A stretch of DNA of 64,000 nt, taken from the NCBI RefSeq assembly GCF_011047315.1, contig NZ_CP049259.1:248001-312000 (forward strand), written 5' to 3'. A program made the translations under genes and the position numbers. Shown here in pieces: positions 56,076 through 64,000 of the stretch. This DNA comes from Altererythrobacter sp. BO-6 (GTDB lineage: Bacteria; Pseudomonadota; Alphaproteobacteria; Sphingomonadales; Sphingomonadaceae). How positions within the stretch are numbered: the stretch's first letter is position 1; every line of letters starts with the position of its first letter. A model generated the notes under the pieces. It made no database searches. It saw only the letters and a program-made list of their open reading frames with translations, and was not told where the DNA came from.

Positions 56076-58264
56076 TTACCCTTCGATCTTCGAGAAATCC
56101 GCCACGCGGTGCACCGCATCGCGGAAGCGAAGCAGCATGTCGAGCCTTGCGGCGCGTTTGTTTTCTTCTGGCGCATTTACCGTGACTTCATCGAAGAACC
56201 GGTCGATCGGCGCGCGCAGGGTGGCAAGCGCGGCCATCGCGCCTTCGAAGTCCTCAGCCTCGATTGCGGCGGCGGCTTTCGGTTCGGCTTTATCGAGTGC
56301 GTCCACCAGCGCCTTTTCGGCTGCTTCGGGCGTGTAGGAAAGCGGGGATAGCTGCTCCGCGTAGATGTCGCGCATCTGCGGATCATCGACGTTTTCGAGC
56401 GGGTCCTCGTCGCCGGTAGATCTGATCTCGCCGCGCGTGCCGTGCCAGTCTTCCTTCTTGAGGATATTGGCCGCGCGCTTGTAACCCGCGAGCAGGTTCG
56501 CGCCGTCTTCGGTGTCCATGAAGGATTGGAGGGCGTGAACGCGGGCGAGCAGACGGACGAGGTCATCCTCAACGTTGCCCGTTTCTTGGCCAAGCGCAAA
56601 CACCGCATCGATCAGGTCATGGCGAACGCCTGCCTCTCGCTGCTGGACCTTGAGACGGTCAGCGAAGAATTCGAGGAGGTCGCCTTCGCCTGCGCTCATT
56701 CGCAGATTGTTCTCGGTGAGAAGGCGAAGAACACCAAGCGCAGCACGGCGAAGCGCGAAGGGGTCTTTGACCCTGTCGGTTTTTCATCAATTGAGAAGAA
56801 GCTGCGTAACGTATCCAGCTTGTCCGCCAGCGACACCGCCACCGTCACCGGCGCGGTCGGCACTTCGTCGCCCTGCCCGACAGGTTTGTAGTGATCGCGG
56901 ATCGCGTCGGCGACTTCGTCAAGAAGGCCCTCGGCGCGGGCATAATAGCCGCCCATCAGGCCCTGCAATTCGGGGAATTCGCCGACCATCTCGGTGACGA
57001 GATCGGCCTTGCACAGGCGTGCGGCCTGTTCGGCAAGGTCGGCGAGCCTGGCCACCTCTTCGTCATTCCCGCGAACGCGGGAATCCATCTTACTATCTGT
57101 ACTAACATCGCCATGGACTCCCGCTTTCGCGGGAGTGACGATGTTTTGTTCTACCAGCCACCGCGCCAGCTTGGCCACGCGAGCGACCTTGTCGGCGACG
57201 GTGCCCAGCTTCTCGTGGAAGGTGATCCGCTCCAGCTTCTTCGCATGCTCGGCAAGCGGCGTCTTCTGGTCGAGTTCCCAGAAGAACCGCGCATCGGACA
57301 GCCGCGCGGCGAGCACCTTGCGGTTGCCGTCGACCACCACCGCCGGGTCTTCCGGGTCGATATTGGCGGTGCAGACAAACGCATTGGCCAGCTTGCCTGC
57401 GCTGTCCTCGCAGACGAAATACTTCTGGTTCACCCGCGCGGTGAGCTGGATCACCTCCGGGGGAACGTCGAGATAGCTCTCGTCGAAACGGCCGAGCAAC
57501 GGCACGGGCCACTCGGTAAGGCCGGCGTTTTCGATTACGAGGCCTTCGTCCTCGACAAGAGTCAGACCGGCAGCTTCGGCAGCGGCTTTCGCGCCTTTTC
57601 GGACAGCGTCCTGCCGTTCCTCGTGATCGACGACGACATGGCAGGCGCGCAGCTTTTCGGCATAGTCTGCCGCGCTACCGATCGTGATCTCGCCCGAATG
57701 ATGAAAGCGATGCCCCATCGTGGCATAGCTGGAGCGGATACCGTCCACTTCGCATTCGACCAGTTCCTCGCCCAGCAGCGCAACGATCCCCTGCAAAGGG
57801 CGCACCCAGCGCAAGGACTCAGTGCTAAGCGAGGCCGCGCCCCAGCGCATCGACTTGGGCCAGGCGAAATCGCGGATAATCGCGGGAATCGCTTCAGCCA
57901 GTACGTTCTTCGTCGCCCTGCCCGGCTTCTCGATAACAGCGAACCAGGTGTTGCGCCCCTTCACATCGCGCAGCTCCAGCTGGTCGCGCGTGACGCCATT
58001 CTTGCGACAGAAGCCGTCGATCGCGGCATCGGGTGCGCCTTCGGGCGGACCTTTGGCTTCCTCGCTCACCGCTTCCGTCGCCTCGGGAAGCCCGCGTGCA
58101 ATCAGCGCCAAGCGACGTGGGGTCGACCAGACGGTAATCTCGCCCACGGCGACGCCTGCCGCCTCCATCTCGCGGCGGAACAGCTTCTCCAGCTCGGCGC
58201 GCGCACCGGCCTGCATCCGCGCCGGGATCTCTTCGGAGAGCAGCTCGAGGAGGAAATCGCTCAT
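56076..58264 (-). pseudogene. glyS: Glycyl-tRNA synthetase beta subunit, one-base deletion
   Basis: GlyRS beta (tRNA recognition and editing). The N-terminal part ([20 protein letters not shown] to DEKPTGSK) and the C-terminal part (MSAGEGDLLEFFADRLKVQQ to the end) are in different frames. At about 56764 the minus strand reads TCAAAGACCCC where TCAAAGGACCCC would give the conserved SK-DPFALRR. The span is 2189 bp, one base short of 730 codons. The fragments overlap by ATGA (56696-56699). The gene also carries an in-frame palindromic insertion (57061-57140). glyS is essential, so an assembly error is likely; a true split gene cannot be excluded. Confidence 0.87.
57061..57140. repeat. REP-like palindromic element inserted inside glyS
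   Basis: An 80-bp element with inverted 27-bp arms, CGTCATTCCCGCGAACGCGG at the left and CTTTCGCGGGAGTGACG at the right. Each arm has its own palindrome (TTCCCGCG-AA-CGCGGGAA; CTCCCGC-TTT-CGCGGGAG). It is read in frame and codes for VTPAKAGVH ... MDSRVRGND, a peptide known as a by-product of such repeats. It lies in a loop of GlyS between WLVEQNI and EEVARLADLAEQ. Confidence 0.85.
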
Positions 58265-59175
58265 AGCGACCACTCCGGATATTTGGCCTGCCATTCGGGG
58301 CTCATCTTCTCCGCATAGGCCTCGCAGGAGGACCGCGCCAGATCGCGCACCCGGCCCATGTAGCTGGCACGCTCCTGCACGCTGATCACGCCGCGCGCCT
58401 GCAGCAGGTTGAAGATATGGCTCGCTTCCACCGCCTGTTCATAGGCAGCGATCGGCACGCCGTTAGCCAGCGCATTGCGGCACTCGGCCTCGGCCTTGTT
58501 GAACAGGTCGAACAGCGCATCGGTGTCAGCGACTTCGAAGTTCCACTTCGACATCTGGCGCTCGTTCTCAAGGAACACTTCGCCATAGGTCACACCCTGC
58601 GTGTTGAACGCGAGATCATACACATTGTCGACGCCCTGGATATACATCGCCAGGCGCTCAAGCCCGTAAGTCAGCTCGCCCGCGACCGGCTTGCAGTCAA
58701 ACCCGCCCATCTGCTGGAAATAGGTGAACTGAGTCACCTCCATTCCGTCGCACCAGACTTCCCAGCCCAGGCCCCAGGCGCCCAGCGTCGGGCTTTCCCA
58801 GTCATCCTCGACAAAGCGGATATCGTGCCGCAGCGGATCGATCCCGATCACCTTGAGGCTATCGAGATACCATTGCTGGATGTCCGGCGGGCTCGGCTTC
58901 AGGATCACCTGGTACTGGTAATAATGCTGCAACCGGTTCGGGTTTTCGCCATAGCGACCATCGGTCGGTCGGCGGCACGGCTGCACAAAGGCGGCGTTCC
59001 ACGGCTCCGGTCCGAGCGCGCGCAGCGTGGTGGCGGTGTGGAAGGTACCCGCTCCCATGCGCATGTCATAGGGCTGCAGGATGACGCAGCCCTTCGCGCT
59101 CCAGAAGTCATGGAGGGCAAGGATCATGTCCTGAAACGACCGTTTGGGATCGCGTGCTGGCGGTTCGAAACTCAT
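58261..59175 (-). CDS. glyQ: Glycyl-tRNA synthetase alpha subunit
   Basis: A 304-residue catalytic subunit of the alpha2-beta2 Gly[19 protein letters not shown] at the start, [20 protein letters not shown] and [20 protein letters not shown] are hallmarks. Its TGA overlaps the glyS ATG by four bases, so the subunits are translated together. Start ATG 59175 is followed by [16 protein letters not shown]. Confidence 0.95.
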   Translation of the reverse strand: MSFEPPARDPKRSFQDMILALHDFWSAKGCVILQPYDMRMGAGTFHTATTLRALGPEPWNAAFVQPCRRPTDGRYGENPNRLQHYYQYQVILKPSPPDIQQWYLDSLKVIGIDPLRHDIRFVEDDWESPTLGAWGLGWEVWCDGMEVTQFTYFQQMGGFDCKPVAGELTYGLERLAMYIQGVDNVYDLAFNTQGVTYGEVFLENERQMSKWNFEVADTDALFDLFNKAEAECRNALANGVPIAAYEQAVEASHIFNLLQARGVISVQERASYMGRVRDLARSSCEAYAEKMSPEWQAKYPEWSL

Positions 59176-59250
59176 GGGCAGCGCCCATGGCGCAGCCCCT
59201 GCCCACCGTCAATGCCGCAGTACCGAGCTACCCCCAATGTCGTAAAGTCA

Positions 59251-59325
59251 CGACAAAAAGTAAGGTAGTCTTGACATAGTCAGCGAGATCGCGACATATA
59301 GTCAGGCATACCTGACATAACGTCA
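59251..59325 (+). promoter_or_regulatory. Array of four phased operator-like repeats
   Basis: Four copies of a GACAnA...GT(C/A)A unit with GAC at 59252, 59273, 59293 and 59314: spacing 21, 20 and 21 bp, about two helical turns. The three downstream units are near-palindromes: TGACATAGTCA, CGACATATAGTCA and TGACATAACGTCA. They end 22 bp before the small ORF and are the likely binding sites of the XRE regulator encoded just downstream (autoregulation). Confidence 0.65.
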
Positions 59326-59347
59326 GTATAACATGACGGAGAAAGTG

Positions 59348-59479
59348 ATGACAAACGCACTCGCACATTTCAATGAGCGAATCTGCATGACGCGCTGGCA
59401 GGCATACTTGCTGCTGGGCAGTTCCGGTTTCGCAGTCGGAACTCTGTTGGCCCGGACGGTCGATGCCATCGGCTTGTGA
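59348..59479 (+). CDS. Small membrane protein, 43 residues
   Basis: Begins MTNALAHFNERICMTRWQAY and has one hydrophobic helix, LLLGSSGFAVGTLLART. GGAGAAAG lies before the ATG at 59348, and an in-frame ATG at 59333 is an alternative. It sits between the operator array and the XRE gene (6 bp gap), so it is the first gene of the operon. No family recognised. Confidence 0.6.
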   Translation: MTNALAHFNERICMTRWQAYLLLGSSGFAVGTLLARTVDAIGL

Positions 59480-59485
59480 CTAGCC

Positions 59486-59683
59486 ATGAACAACCGCCTC
59501 AAAGTCCTGCGCGCGGAACGCGACTGGAGCCAGGCCGAACTGGCTGGCCGGCTCGACGTCTCGCGACAGGCAGTCAACGCGATCGAGACCGGCAAGCACG
59601 ACCCGTCACTGCCCCTCGCATTCAAGATCGCCCGCCTGTTCAATCTGCCGATCGAGGAGATTTTCGATGATGGCCACTTCTGA
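59486..59683 (+). CDS. XRE family transcriptional regulator
   Basis: A 65-residue single-domain helix-turn-helix protein: NRLKVLRAERDWSQAELAGR then LDVSRQAVNAIETGKHDPSL. This is the short Cro/C1 type that often pairs with a membrane protein gene. Its stop lies 17 bp inside the next gene. It likely binds the phased repeats at 59251-59325. Confidence 0.88.
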   Translation: MNNRLKVLRAERDWSQAELAGRLDVSRQAVNAIETGKHDPSLPLAFKIARLFNLPIEEIFDDGHF

Positions 59684-60119
59684 AAAAGATATCGGCCCGG
59701 GTGAGGCGCGGACCCGCCAGCGCCGCCGCAGAATGTTCGCCTATTATGGTGTCAGCGGTATTGTCGGTGCTTCGCTGGGGTTTGGACTCGCTATGGTCGA
59801 ACAGGGCGAAGGCAACTTCATCCGCGGCGACCTTGCCTCGCTGTCGCTTGATCCTTTGGCTGCCGTAATAGTCGCGATCGGCTTTGCTATCGGCCTCTTC
59901 GCGATCCCGCTTTGGGGATATACCCAGATTGACGAGCATCAGCTCAAGCAGAACCTGATCGGCATGGCCGGTGGATGCATGGCGGTTATCGCCGGTTATC
60001 CTATCTGGGCCGTATTGGCGATGGGCGGTTTCCTCCCCTTACCCAGCGCGATCGGAGTCTTCCTGCTGGCTTTCGCAACAATGGCGCTGACGTTTGGCGT
60101 CCTCAAACTGCGGGGATGA
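59667..60119 (+). CDS. Four-helix membrane protein coupled to XRE regulator
   Basis: A 150-residue protein with a basic N-terminal tail (ARTRQRRRRMF) and four membrane helices (about 27-45, 65-84, 96-115, 125-147). No family function known. It overlaps the XRE gene by 17 bp, so the regulator and membrane protein are co-translated. XRE/membrane-protein pairs are common and usually sense envelope or signalling states. The second Met at 59670 is an alternative start. Confidence 0.7.
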   Translation: MMATSEKDIGPGEARTRQRRRRMFAYYGVSGIVGASLGFGLAMVEQGEGNFIRGDLASLSLDPLAAVIVAIGFAIGLFAIPLWGYTQIDEHQLKQNLIGMAGGCMAVIAGYPIWAVLAMGGFLPLPSAIGVFLLAFATMALTFGVLKLRG

Positions 60120-60178
60120 CCAGTTTTCACCAACCATTCACTTTGACCCACCACATAATTGTGACCAAGGAGCCTATC

Positions 60179-61108
60179 ATGCGTAATTTCAAGAAACTCA
60201 CTTCTGCCCTGCTCGCTTCGACGATCGTTCTTGCAGGCCCGGCCTGGGCCGCGCAGGAAACCGAGTTGGCCTCGGCAGCGGCCAGCACCGAAGCGGCCAC
60301 TGCTGCGCCAACCGGACCGGCCTTGTGGAAAGTCGCGGACGAAGACACGACGATCTACCTGTTCGGCACGGTGCATGCCCTGCCAGAGAATGTCGACTGG
60401 TACTCCAGTGCAATCGAGAATGCCCTCTCCGCGTCCGACAGCGTCGTGACTGAAATCAAGATGACGCCTGAGATGGCCGGCGAAATGCAGCAGCTCGTCA
60501 TGACCAAGGGCATCCTGCCCCAGGGCACGACTCTGCGCAGCCTGTTCACCCCCGAACAGACCGCGGCCTATGAAACGGCAATGGGCAAGCTCGGCATTCC
60601 GGCCGGAGCGTTCGACCAGTTCGAGCCCTGGTATGCAGGGATGATGATGACCATGCTGCCGCTGCTCCAGCAGGGTTATTCGCCCGATGCCGGGGTGGAA
60701 AAGGTGATCCTGACCAAGGCCGGCGATAAGGATCAGCAGGCGCTGGAAACGATCGAATTCCAGATCGGCATTTTCGACGGGTTGCCACAGGAATCGCAGG
60801 TGGATTTCCTGATCCAGGCCGCTGAAGGCATCGACGAGATCAAGCCGATGCTCGACAAGATGGTGGCAGAATGGGTTGAAGGCGATGCCGATGCCCTGGC
60901 TGCGCTCATGAATGAAGGCCTGACCGATCCCAAGGTTGCCGAAGCGCTGCTCTATGCCCGCAACCGCAATTGGGCGACCTGGATCGACCAGCGGCTCGAT
61001 GCGCCGGGCACCGTGTTCGTAGCTGTTGGCGCAGGCCACCTGGCCGGCGAAAACAGCGTGCAGGACGCACTCGAAGCGATCGACATCGAGGCGGTGCGGG
61101 TCCAGTGA
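60179..61108 (+). CDS. TraB/GumN family protein (first of tandem pair)
   Basis: A 309-residue exported protein with a signal peptide ending AGPAWAAQE (about residue 24). The TraB/GumN fold is seen: TIYLFGTVHALPENVDWYSS near the start (GTVH motif), and FVAVGAGHLAGENSVQDAL at the end (GAGHL motif). Members are thought to be metalloproteases of the Tiki/TraB type. GGAGCC lies 8 bp before the ATG. Its stop overlaps the GTG of the second paralogue (GTGA). Confidence 0.87.
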   Translation: MRNFKKLTSALLASTIVLAGPAWAAQETELASAAASTEAATAAPTGPALWKVADEDTTIYLFGTVHALPENVDWYSSAIENALSASDSVVTEIKMTPEMAGEMQQLVMTKGILPQGTTLRSLFTPEQTAAYETAMGKLGIPAGAFDQFEPWYAGMMMTMLPLLQQGYSPDAGVEKVILTKAGDKDQQALETIEFQIGIFDGLPQESQVDFLIQAAEGIDEIKPMLDKMVAEWVEGDADALAALMNEGLTDPKVAEALLYARNRNWATWIDQRLDAPGTVFVAVGAGHLAGENSVQDALEAIDIEAVRVQ

Positions 61109-61986
61109 TCCGCCAGCTGATCCTGCTTGCGATGGGGGTCCTGGCATTGTCCGCCTGCAATGCCGACCCCCCACAGCAGGATGGCGAGCGCGCATCGCCC
61201 ATACTGATCGAACTTGCCGATAACCAGGGCCAGCCGAAAGGCTGGCTCTTTGGCACTATCCACTCCCTTCCGCGCGATGTGCAATGGCGCAGCGAGACGC
61301 TGGACGCCGCCATCGCCGACGCCGATTTGTTGATGGTGGAGATTGCCGCGCTTGATGACCAGCAAGCATTGCGAGACGTATTTTCCCGCCTTGCTTCCAC
61401 TCCGGGCCAGCCCGACGTGGGGCTCAAGGTTCCTGCTGACTATCGCCCGAAGCTGTTCGACATGATCCAGCAAACAGGTTTCAGCCCGGGCGATTTCAGC
61501 GCAACCGAAACCTGGGCCGTCGCTCTGCTGCTGGCGCAGCTGGAGGATACGGGCGATGCAGCTCATGGCGCCGATCGCGCGCTGATCCGGGACTTTGCCG
61601 GACGCGAAATCAAGGAATTCGAAGGCGCCGCCAAACAGCTCGGCATCTTCGATCGCTTGCCGGAAAGCGAACAGCGCGACCTGCTGGTTGGGGTGATTGA
61701 CGACATCGAACGGCTGAAGCTTGAGCCGGGAAAATTGCGCAAGGCCTGGCTGGAAGGCGATGAGACGGCCCTGATCGAAGCCACCAACAGCGGCATCCTG
61801 GCTGACCGTGAGCTGCGCCAGGCCTTGCTGGTCGATCGCAATAACGCATGGATGGACCAGCTTGTCCCCATGCTGGAACAGGGCAAGAAGCCTTTGGTCG
61901 CTGTGGGCGCAGCGCATATCGTCGGCCCCGATGGCCTGGCCGAACTGTTGCGCCAGCGCGGCTATACCGTCACCCGCATCCAGTAA
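61105..61986 (+). CDS. TraB/GumN family lipoprotein (second of tandem pair)
   Basis: A 293-residue paralogue with lipobox LSAC (residue 18), so it is anchored while the first copy is soluble. Motifs: GWLFGTIHSLPRDVQW and PLVAVGAAHIVGPDGLAELL. Both active-site motifs are retained, so both may be active. The GTG start overlaps the upstream TGA by four bases, giving tight coupling. Confidence 0.87.
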   Translation: MIRQLILLAMGVLALSACNADPPQQDGERASPILIELADNQGQPKGWLFGTIHSLPRDVQWRSETLDAAIADADLLMVEIAALDDQQALRDVFSRLASTPGQPDVGLKVPADYRPKLFDMIQQTGFSPGDFSATETWAVALLLAQLEDTGDAAHGADRALIRDFAGREIKEFEGAAKQLGIFDRLPESEQRDLLVGVIDDIERLKLEPGKLRKAWLEGDETALIEATNSGILADRELRQALLVDRNNAWMDQLVPMLEQGKKPLVAVGAAHIVGPDGLAELLRQRGYTVTRIQ

Positions 61987-62003
61987 GAACGCGCTTGCCA
62001 TTT

Positions 62004-62026
62004 GGCCCCTTGCCACGTAAGGGGCC
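62004..62026 (+). terminator. Terminator hairpin after the TraB pair
   Basis: Perfect eight-base stem GGCCCCTT / AAGGGGCC with a seven-base loop, 17 bp after the stop. No strong T run follows, so termination efficiency is uncertain. Confidence 0.5.
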
Positions 62027-62103
62027 GCCCTTCGGCGTCATGGTCATCCCTGGAGGCGTGGCGGACCGAATGACAAACCAATGCAATTCGAAAGGTATGT
62101 GAC

Positions 62104-62781
62104 ATGAGCGACGCTCTGACCCTGCCGGCCGAGGCGCGCGAACGGGCTGGCAAGGGAGCCTCCCGTGCACTGCGTCGCGAAGGCCGCGTCCCCGCCGTTA
62201 TCTATGGCGGCAAGGAAGAACCCACGATGATCCACGTCGAGGCGAAGGAACTGGTCCGCCAGCTGGGCACCGGCCACTTCATGAACTCGATCGTCGAGAT
62301 CACCCTCGGTGGCAAGACCATCAAGACCCTTCCCAAGGATGTGTCGCTGCATCCGGTCACGGACCGCCCCGAGCACGTCGACTTCCTGCGCCTGGCCAAG
62401 GGTGCCAAGGTTGAAGTGAACGTGCCCGTCGTGTTCGCCAATGAAGAAAAGAGCCCCGGCCTCAAGAAGGGCGGCGTGCTGAACGTGGTTCGCCACGAGC
62501 TCGACCTGATCTGCGACGCAGACCAGATCCCCAGCGAAATCGTGATCGACGTAACCGGCAAGGACGTTGGCGATTCGATCCACATCAGCGAAGTGACCCT
62601 GCCTGCGGGCAGCGAAAGCGCGATCACCGATCGTGACTTCACCATCGCTACGCTGGTTGCTCCTTCTGCGCTGAAGAAGGCTGAAGGCGATACCAGCACC
62701 GCAGCTGCCGCAAGCGAAGTGCCTGCTTCCGAGCAGGATGCCGACGAAGGCGAAGGCGAAGAAGAAGCCGGCGAAGAATAA
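62104..62781 (+). CDS. rplY: 50S ribosomal protein L25, long (Ctc) form
   Basis: A 225-residue L25/TL5/CTC family protein that binds 5S rRNA. The N-terminal L25 domain is seen as [20 protein letters not shown] and [10 protein letters not shown]; the C-terminal Ctc domain starts about residue 100 ([15 protein letters not shown]). The tail is highly acidic ([11 protein letters not shown]). It precedes pth, the usual arrangement. A terminator hairpin lies in the gap. Confidence 0.93.
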   Translation: MSDALTLPAEARERAGKGASRALRREGRVPAVIYGGKEEPTMIHVEAKELVRQLGTGHFMNSIVEITLGGKTIKTLPKDVSLHPVTDRPEHVDFLRLAKGAKVEVNVPVVFANEEKSPGLKKGGVLNVVRHELDLICDADQIPSEIVIDVTGKDVGDSIHISEVTLPAGSESAITDRDFTIATLVAPSALKKAEGDTSTAAAASEVPASEQDADEGEGEEEAGEE

Positions 62782-62810
62782 TCTTCCCGTTTCCAATGCT
62801 ATCACCAAGG

Positions 62811-62838
62811 CGCCGGTCCAGATATGGGCCGGCGTTTT
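62811..62838 (+). terminator. Terminator between rplY and pth
   Basis: Nine-base stem CGCCGGTCC / GGGCCGGCG (one G-T pair), loop of six, then TTTT. It may attenuate read-through into pth. Confidence 0.7.
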
Positions 62839-62870
62839 GCATTTGGGGAAGTGCAAGCTAGAGGGCGCTG

Positions 62871-63440
62871 ATGCAAATCTGGGTAGGCCTTGGAAATCCC
62901 GGTCCGGGATATGCGATGAACCGGCACAATGTCGGCTTCATGGCCTGCGACGTGATCGCCGAAATGTATGGCTTCGGCCCGGTCCAGAAGAAATTCCAGG
63001 GATGGATCCAGGAAGGCCGGATCGGCACCGTGAAGGTCCTGCTGCTCAAGCCCGCCACTTTCATGAACGAAAGCGGCCGCAGCGTGGGCGAGGCATTGCG
63101 CTTCTACAAACTCGGTACCGATGCGCTGACCGTGTTCCATGACGAACTCGACCTCGCGCCATTCAAGGTCAAGGTGAAGCAAGGCGGCGGCACCGCCGGG
63201 CATAATGGGCTGCGCAGTATCGATAAGCATCTCGGCCCCGATTTCCGCCGGGTGCGGATCGGAATCGGCCATCCCGGGCACAAGGACCGTGTGCATGGCT
63301 ATGTGCTGGGCAATTACGCGAAGAGCGAGCAGGACGATCTCGTCCATATGCTGGGCGCCATAGCGGCCGAAGCCGAATGGCTCGCCAAGGGCGACGACGC
63401 CCGCTTCATGAACGATGTAGCAATACGCATGCAGGATTGA
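62871..63440 (+). CDS. pth: Peptidyl-tRNA hydrolase
   Basis: A 189-residue Pth that recycles peptidyl-tRNAs. Active-site residues are visible: Asn and His in MNRHNVGF (about residues 16-23), Asn in ATFMNESG, and Asp in FHDELDL. GGGTAGHNGLRS is the other conserved loop. Normal length. It lies 89 bp after rplY on the same strand. Confidence 0.95.
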   Translation: MQIWVGLGNPGPGYAMNRHNVGFMACDVIAEMYGFGPVQKKFQGWIQEGRIGTVKVLLLKPATFMNESGRSVGEALRFYKLGTDALTVFHDELDLAPFKVKVKQGGGTAGHNGLRSIDKHLGPDFRRVRIGIGHPGHKDRVHGYVLGNYAKSEQDDLVHMLGAIAAEAEWLAKGDDARFMNDVAIRMQD

Positions 63441-63489
63441 CGCTCATTGTCATCGTATTACTGTTATAGATCAGTAACACGAGGAGGCG

Positions 63490-64000
63490 ATGATGGGCTA
63501 TTGGCAAGGGATAATCACCGGTGCGGCACTGGTCGGTATGGCAGTTGCCCTGACCGCTGCCACCCGTTCCAAACAAGTCACCACGTTGGACGTGGAGCGG
63601 ATCAATATACGTGAGCCGGACGGCACGCTGCGCCTAGTCATATCGGGCAAGGACCGCTTTCCCGGCTCGTTCGTCAAGGGCGAAGAGATGGCCCGCCCCG
63701 ATCGGCGGCATGCGGCCGGCCTGCTGTTCCTCAACGACGAAGGCACCGAAAACGGCGGCTTGATCTGGGCCGGCAACAGCAAGGACGGAACCATCAATGC
63801 CGGCGCAAGCCTGACCTTCGACCGTTACGAAAACGATCAGACCATTCAATTGCTGCAAACCGACAGTGGTGACCGCGATCTGGCTGCATTGATCATATCC
63901 GATCGCCCCAACGGATCGATGTTCGAAAGCAAGGACGGAAAGCTGGCAGTCAAACCGGGCGCCGCAGAGGGCCCCCCGCGCCTGTTTGTCGGAAAATCGA
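63490..64000 (+). CDS. Membrane-anchored protein of unknown function (partial, runs off window)
   Basis: At least 170 residues; the frame is open to the window end. GAGGAGG lies directly before the ATG. An N-terminal hydrophobic helix (YWQGIITGAALVGMAVAL) is followed by a beta-rich soluble part (LDVERINIREPDGTLRLVIS, GLLFLNDEGTENGGLIWAG). The pattern VERINIREPDGTLRLVI is one I associate with small secreted hypothetical proteins in sphingomonads. No function assigned. Confidence 0.65.
   Translation, partial: MMGYWQGIITGAALVGMAVALTAATRSKQVTTLDVERINIREPDGTLRLVISGKDRFPGSFVKGEEMARPDRRHAAGLLFLNDEGTENGGLIWAGNSKDGTINAGASLTFDRYENDQTIQLLQTDSGDRDLAALIISDRPNGSMFESKDGKLAVKPGAAEGPPRLFVGKS

Noticed and set aside
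56891..58318. 475-codon open frame on the + strand
   Set aside because: Antisense shadow of glyS; no domain or ribosome-binding site.

Overview
The window looks like chromosomal DNA of a GC-rich alphaproteobacterium, most likely order Sphingomonadales and near the Erythrobacteraceae. The reasons are two large TonB-dependent receptors, the glyQ-glyS-ppdK order, a DOMON-like protein coupled to a DUF1343 (NamZ-type) protein, sigma-EcfG promoters of the GGAAC-N16/17-CGTT type, and short palindromic repeats of kinds I associate with sphingomonads. The taxonomy is inferred from content only. I found no rRNA, tRNA, CRISPR array, prophage or transposase gene.

Positions 1-26 kb are accessory. They hold a PilZ protein, a GNAT acetyltransferase, a GIY-YIG nuclease gene bracketed by perfect 25-bp inverted repeats, a secreted Hcp-like protein and a cluster of small stress and envelope genes (two PRC-barrel proteins, DUF2254, entericidin-like, DUF1328, CBS pair, ABM-type enzyme). 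Three transcription units in that cluster start at perfect sigma-EcfG promoters, so part of it is probably a general-stress regulon. Next come a Crp/Fnr regulator with a TonB receptor and a DUF1254/DUF1214 lipoprotein, an organophosphate scavenging locus (TonB receptor, beta-propeller phytase, PhoX) and an arsenic operon (arsR-arsI-arsC-acr3). A dispersed intergenic repeat of about 125 bp, with GTCCGC and CGGAC ends, occurs in at least six places here and was not seen after 26 kb.

Positions 26-64 kb are mostly housekeeping: gshB, rsmI-yraN, a penicillin-binding-protein activator, parE, a MoxR ATPase and VWA protein separated by a cytosolic chemoreceptor, tyrS, cysK, an acyl-CoA dehydrogenase with a MerR regulator, hisI, comF, ppdK, glyS, glyQ, rplY and pth. 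A small XRE-regulated operon at 59.3 kb sits behind four operator-like repeats spaced about 20-21 bp apart.

Two things matter most for a reader. First, five genes between 26 and 57 kb (gshB, rsmI/yraN, a membrane protein, merR, glyS) carry one-base reading-frame changes. Several are core genes, so indel errors in the assembly are a serious possibility. Second, three families of short palindromic elements are present: one brackets the GIY-YIG gene, one is inserted in frame inside glyS, and one lies between gshB and yraN. Together they suggest a REP-like mobile repeat system that may use GIY-YIG nucleases.
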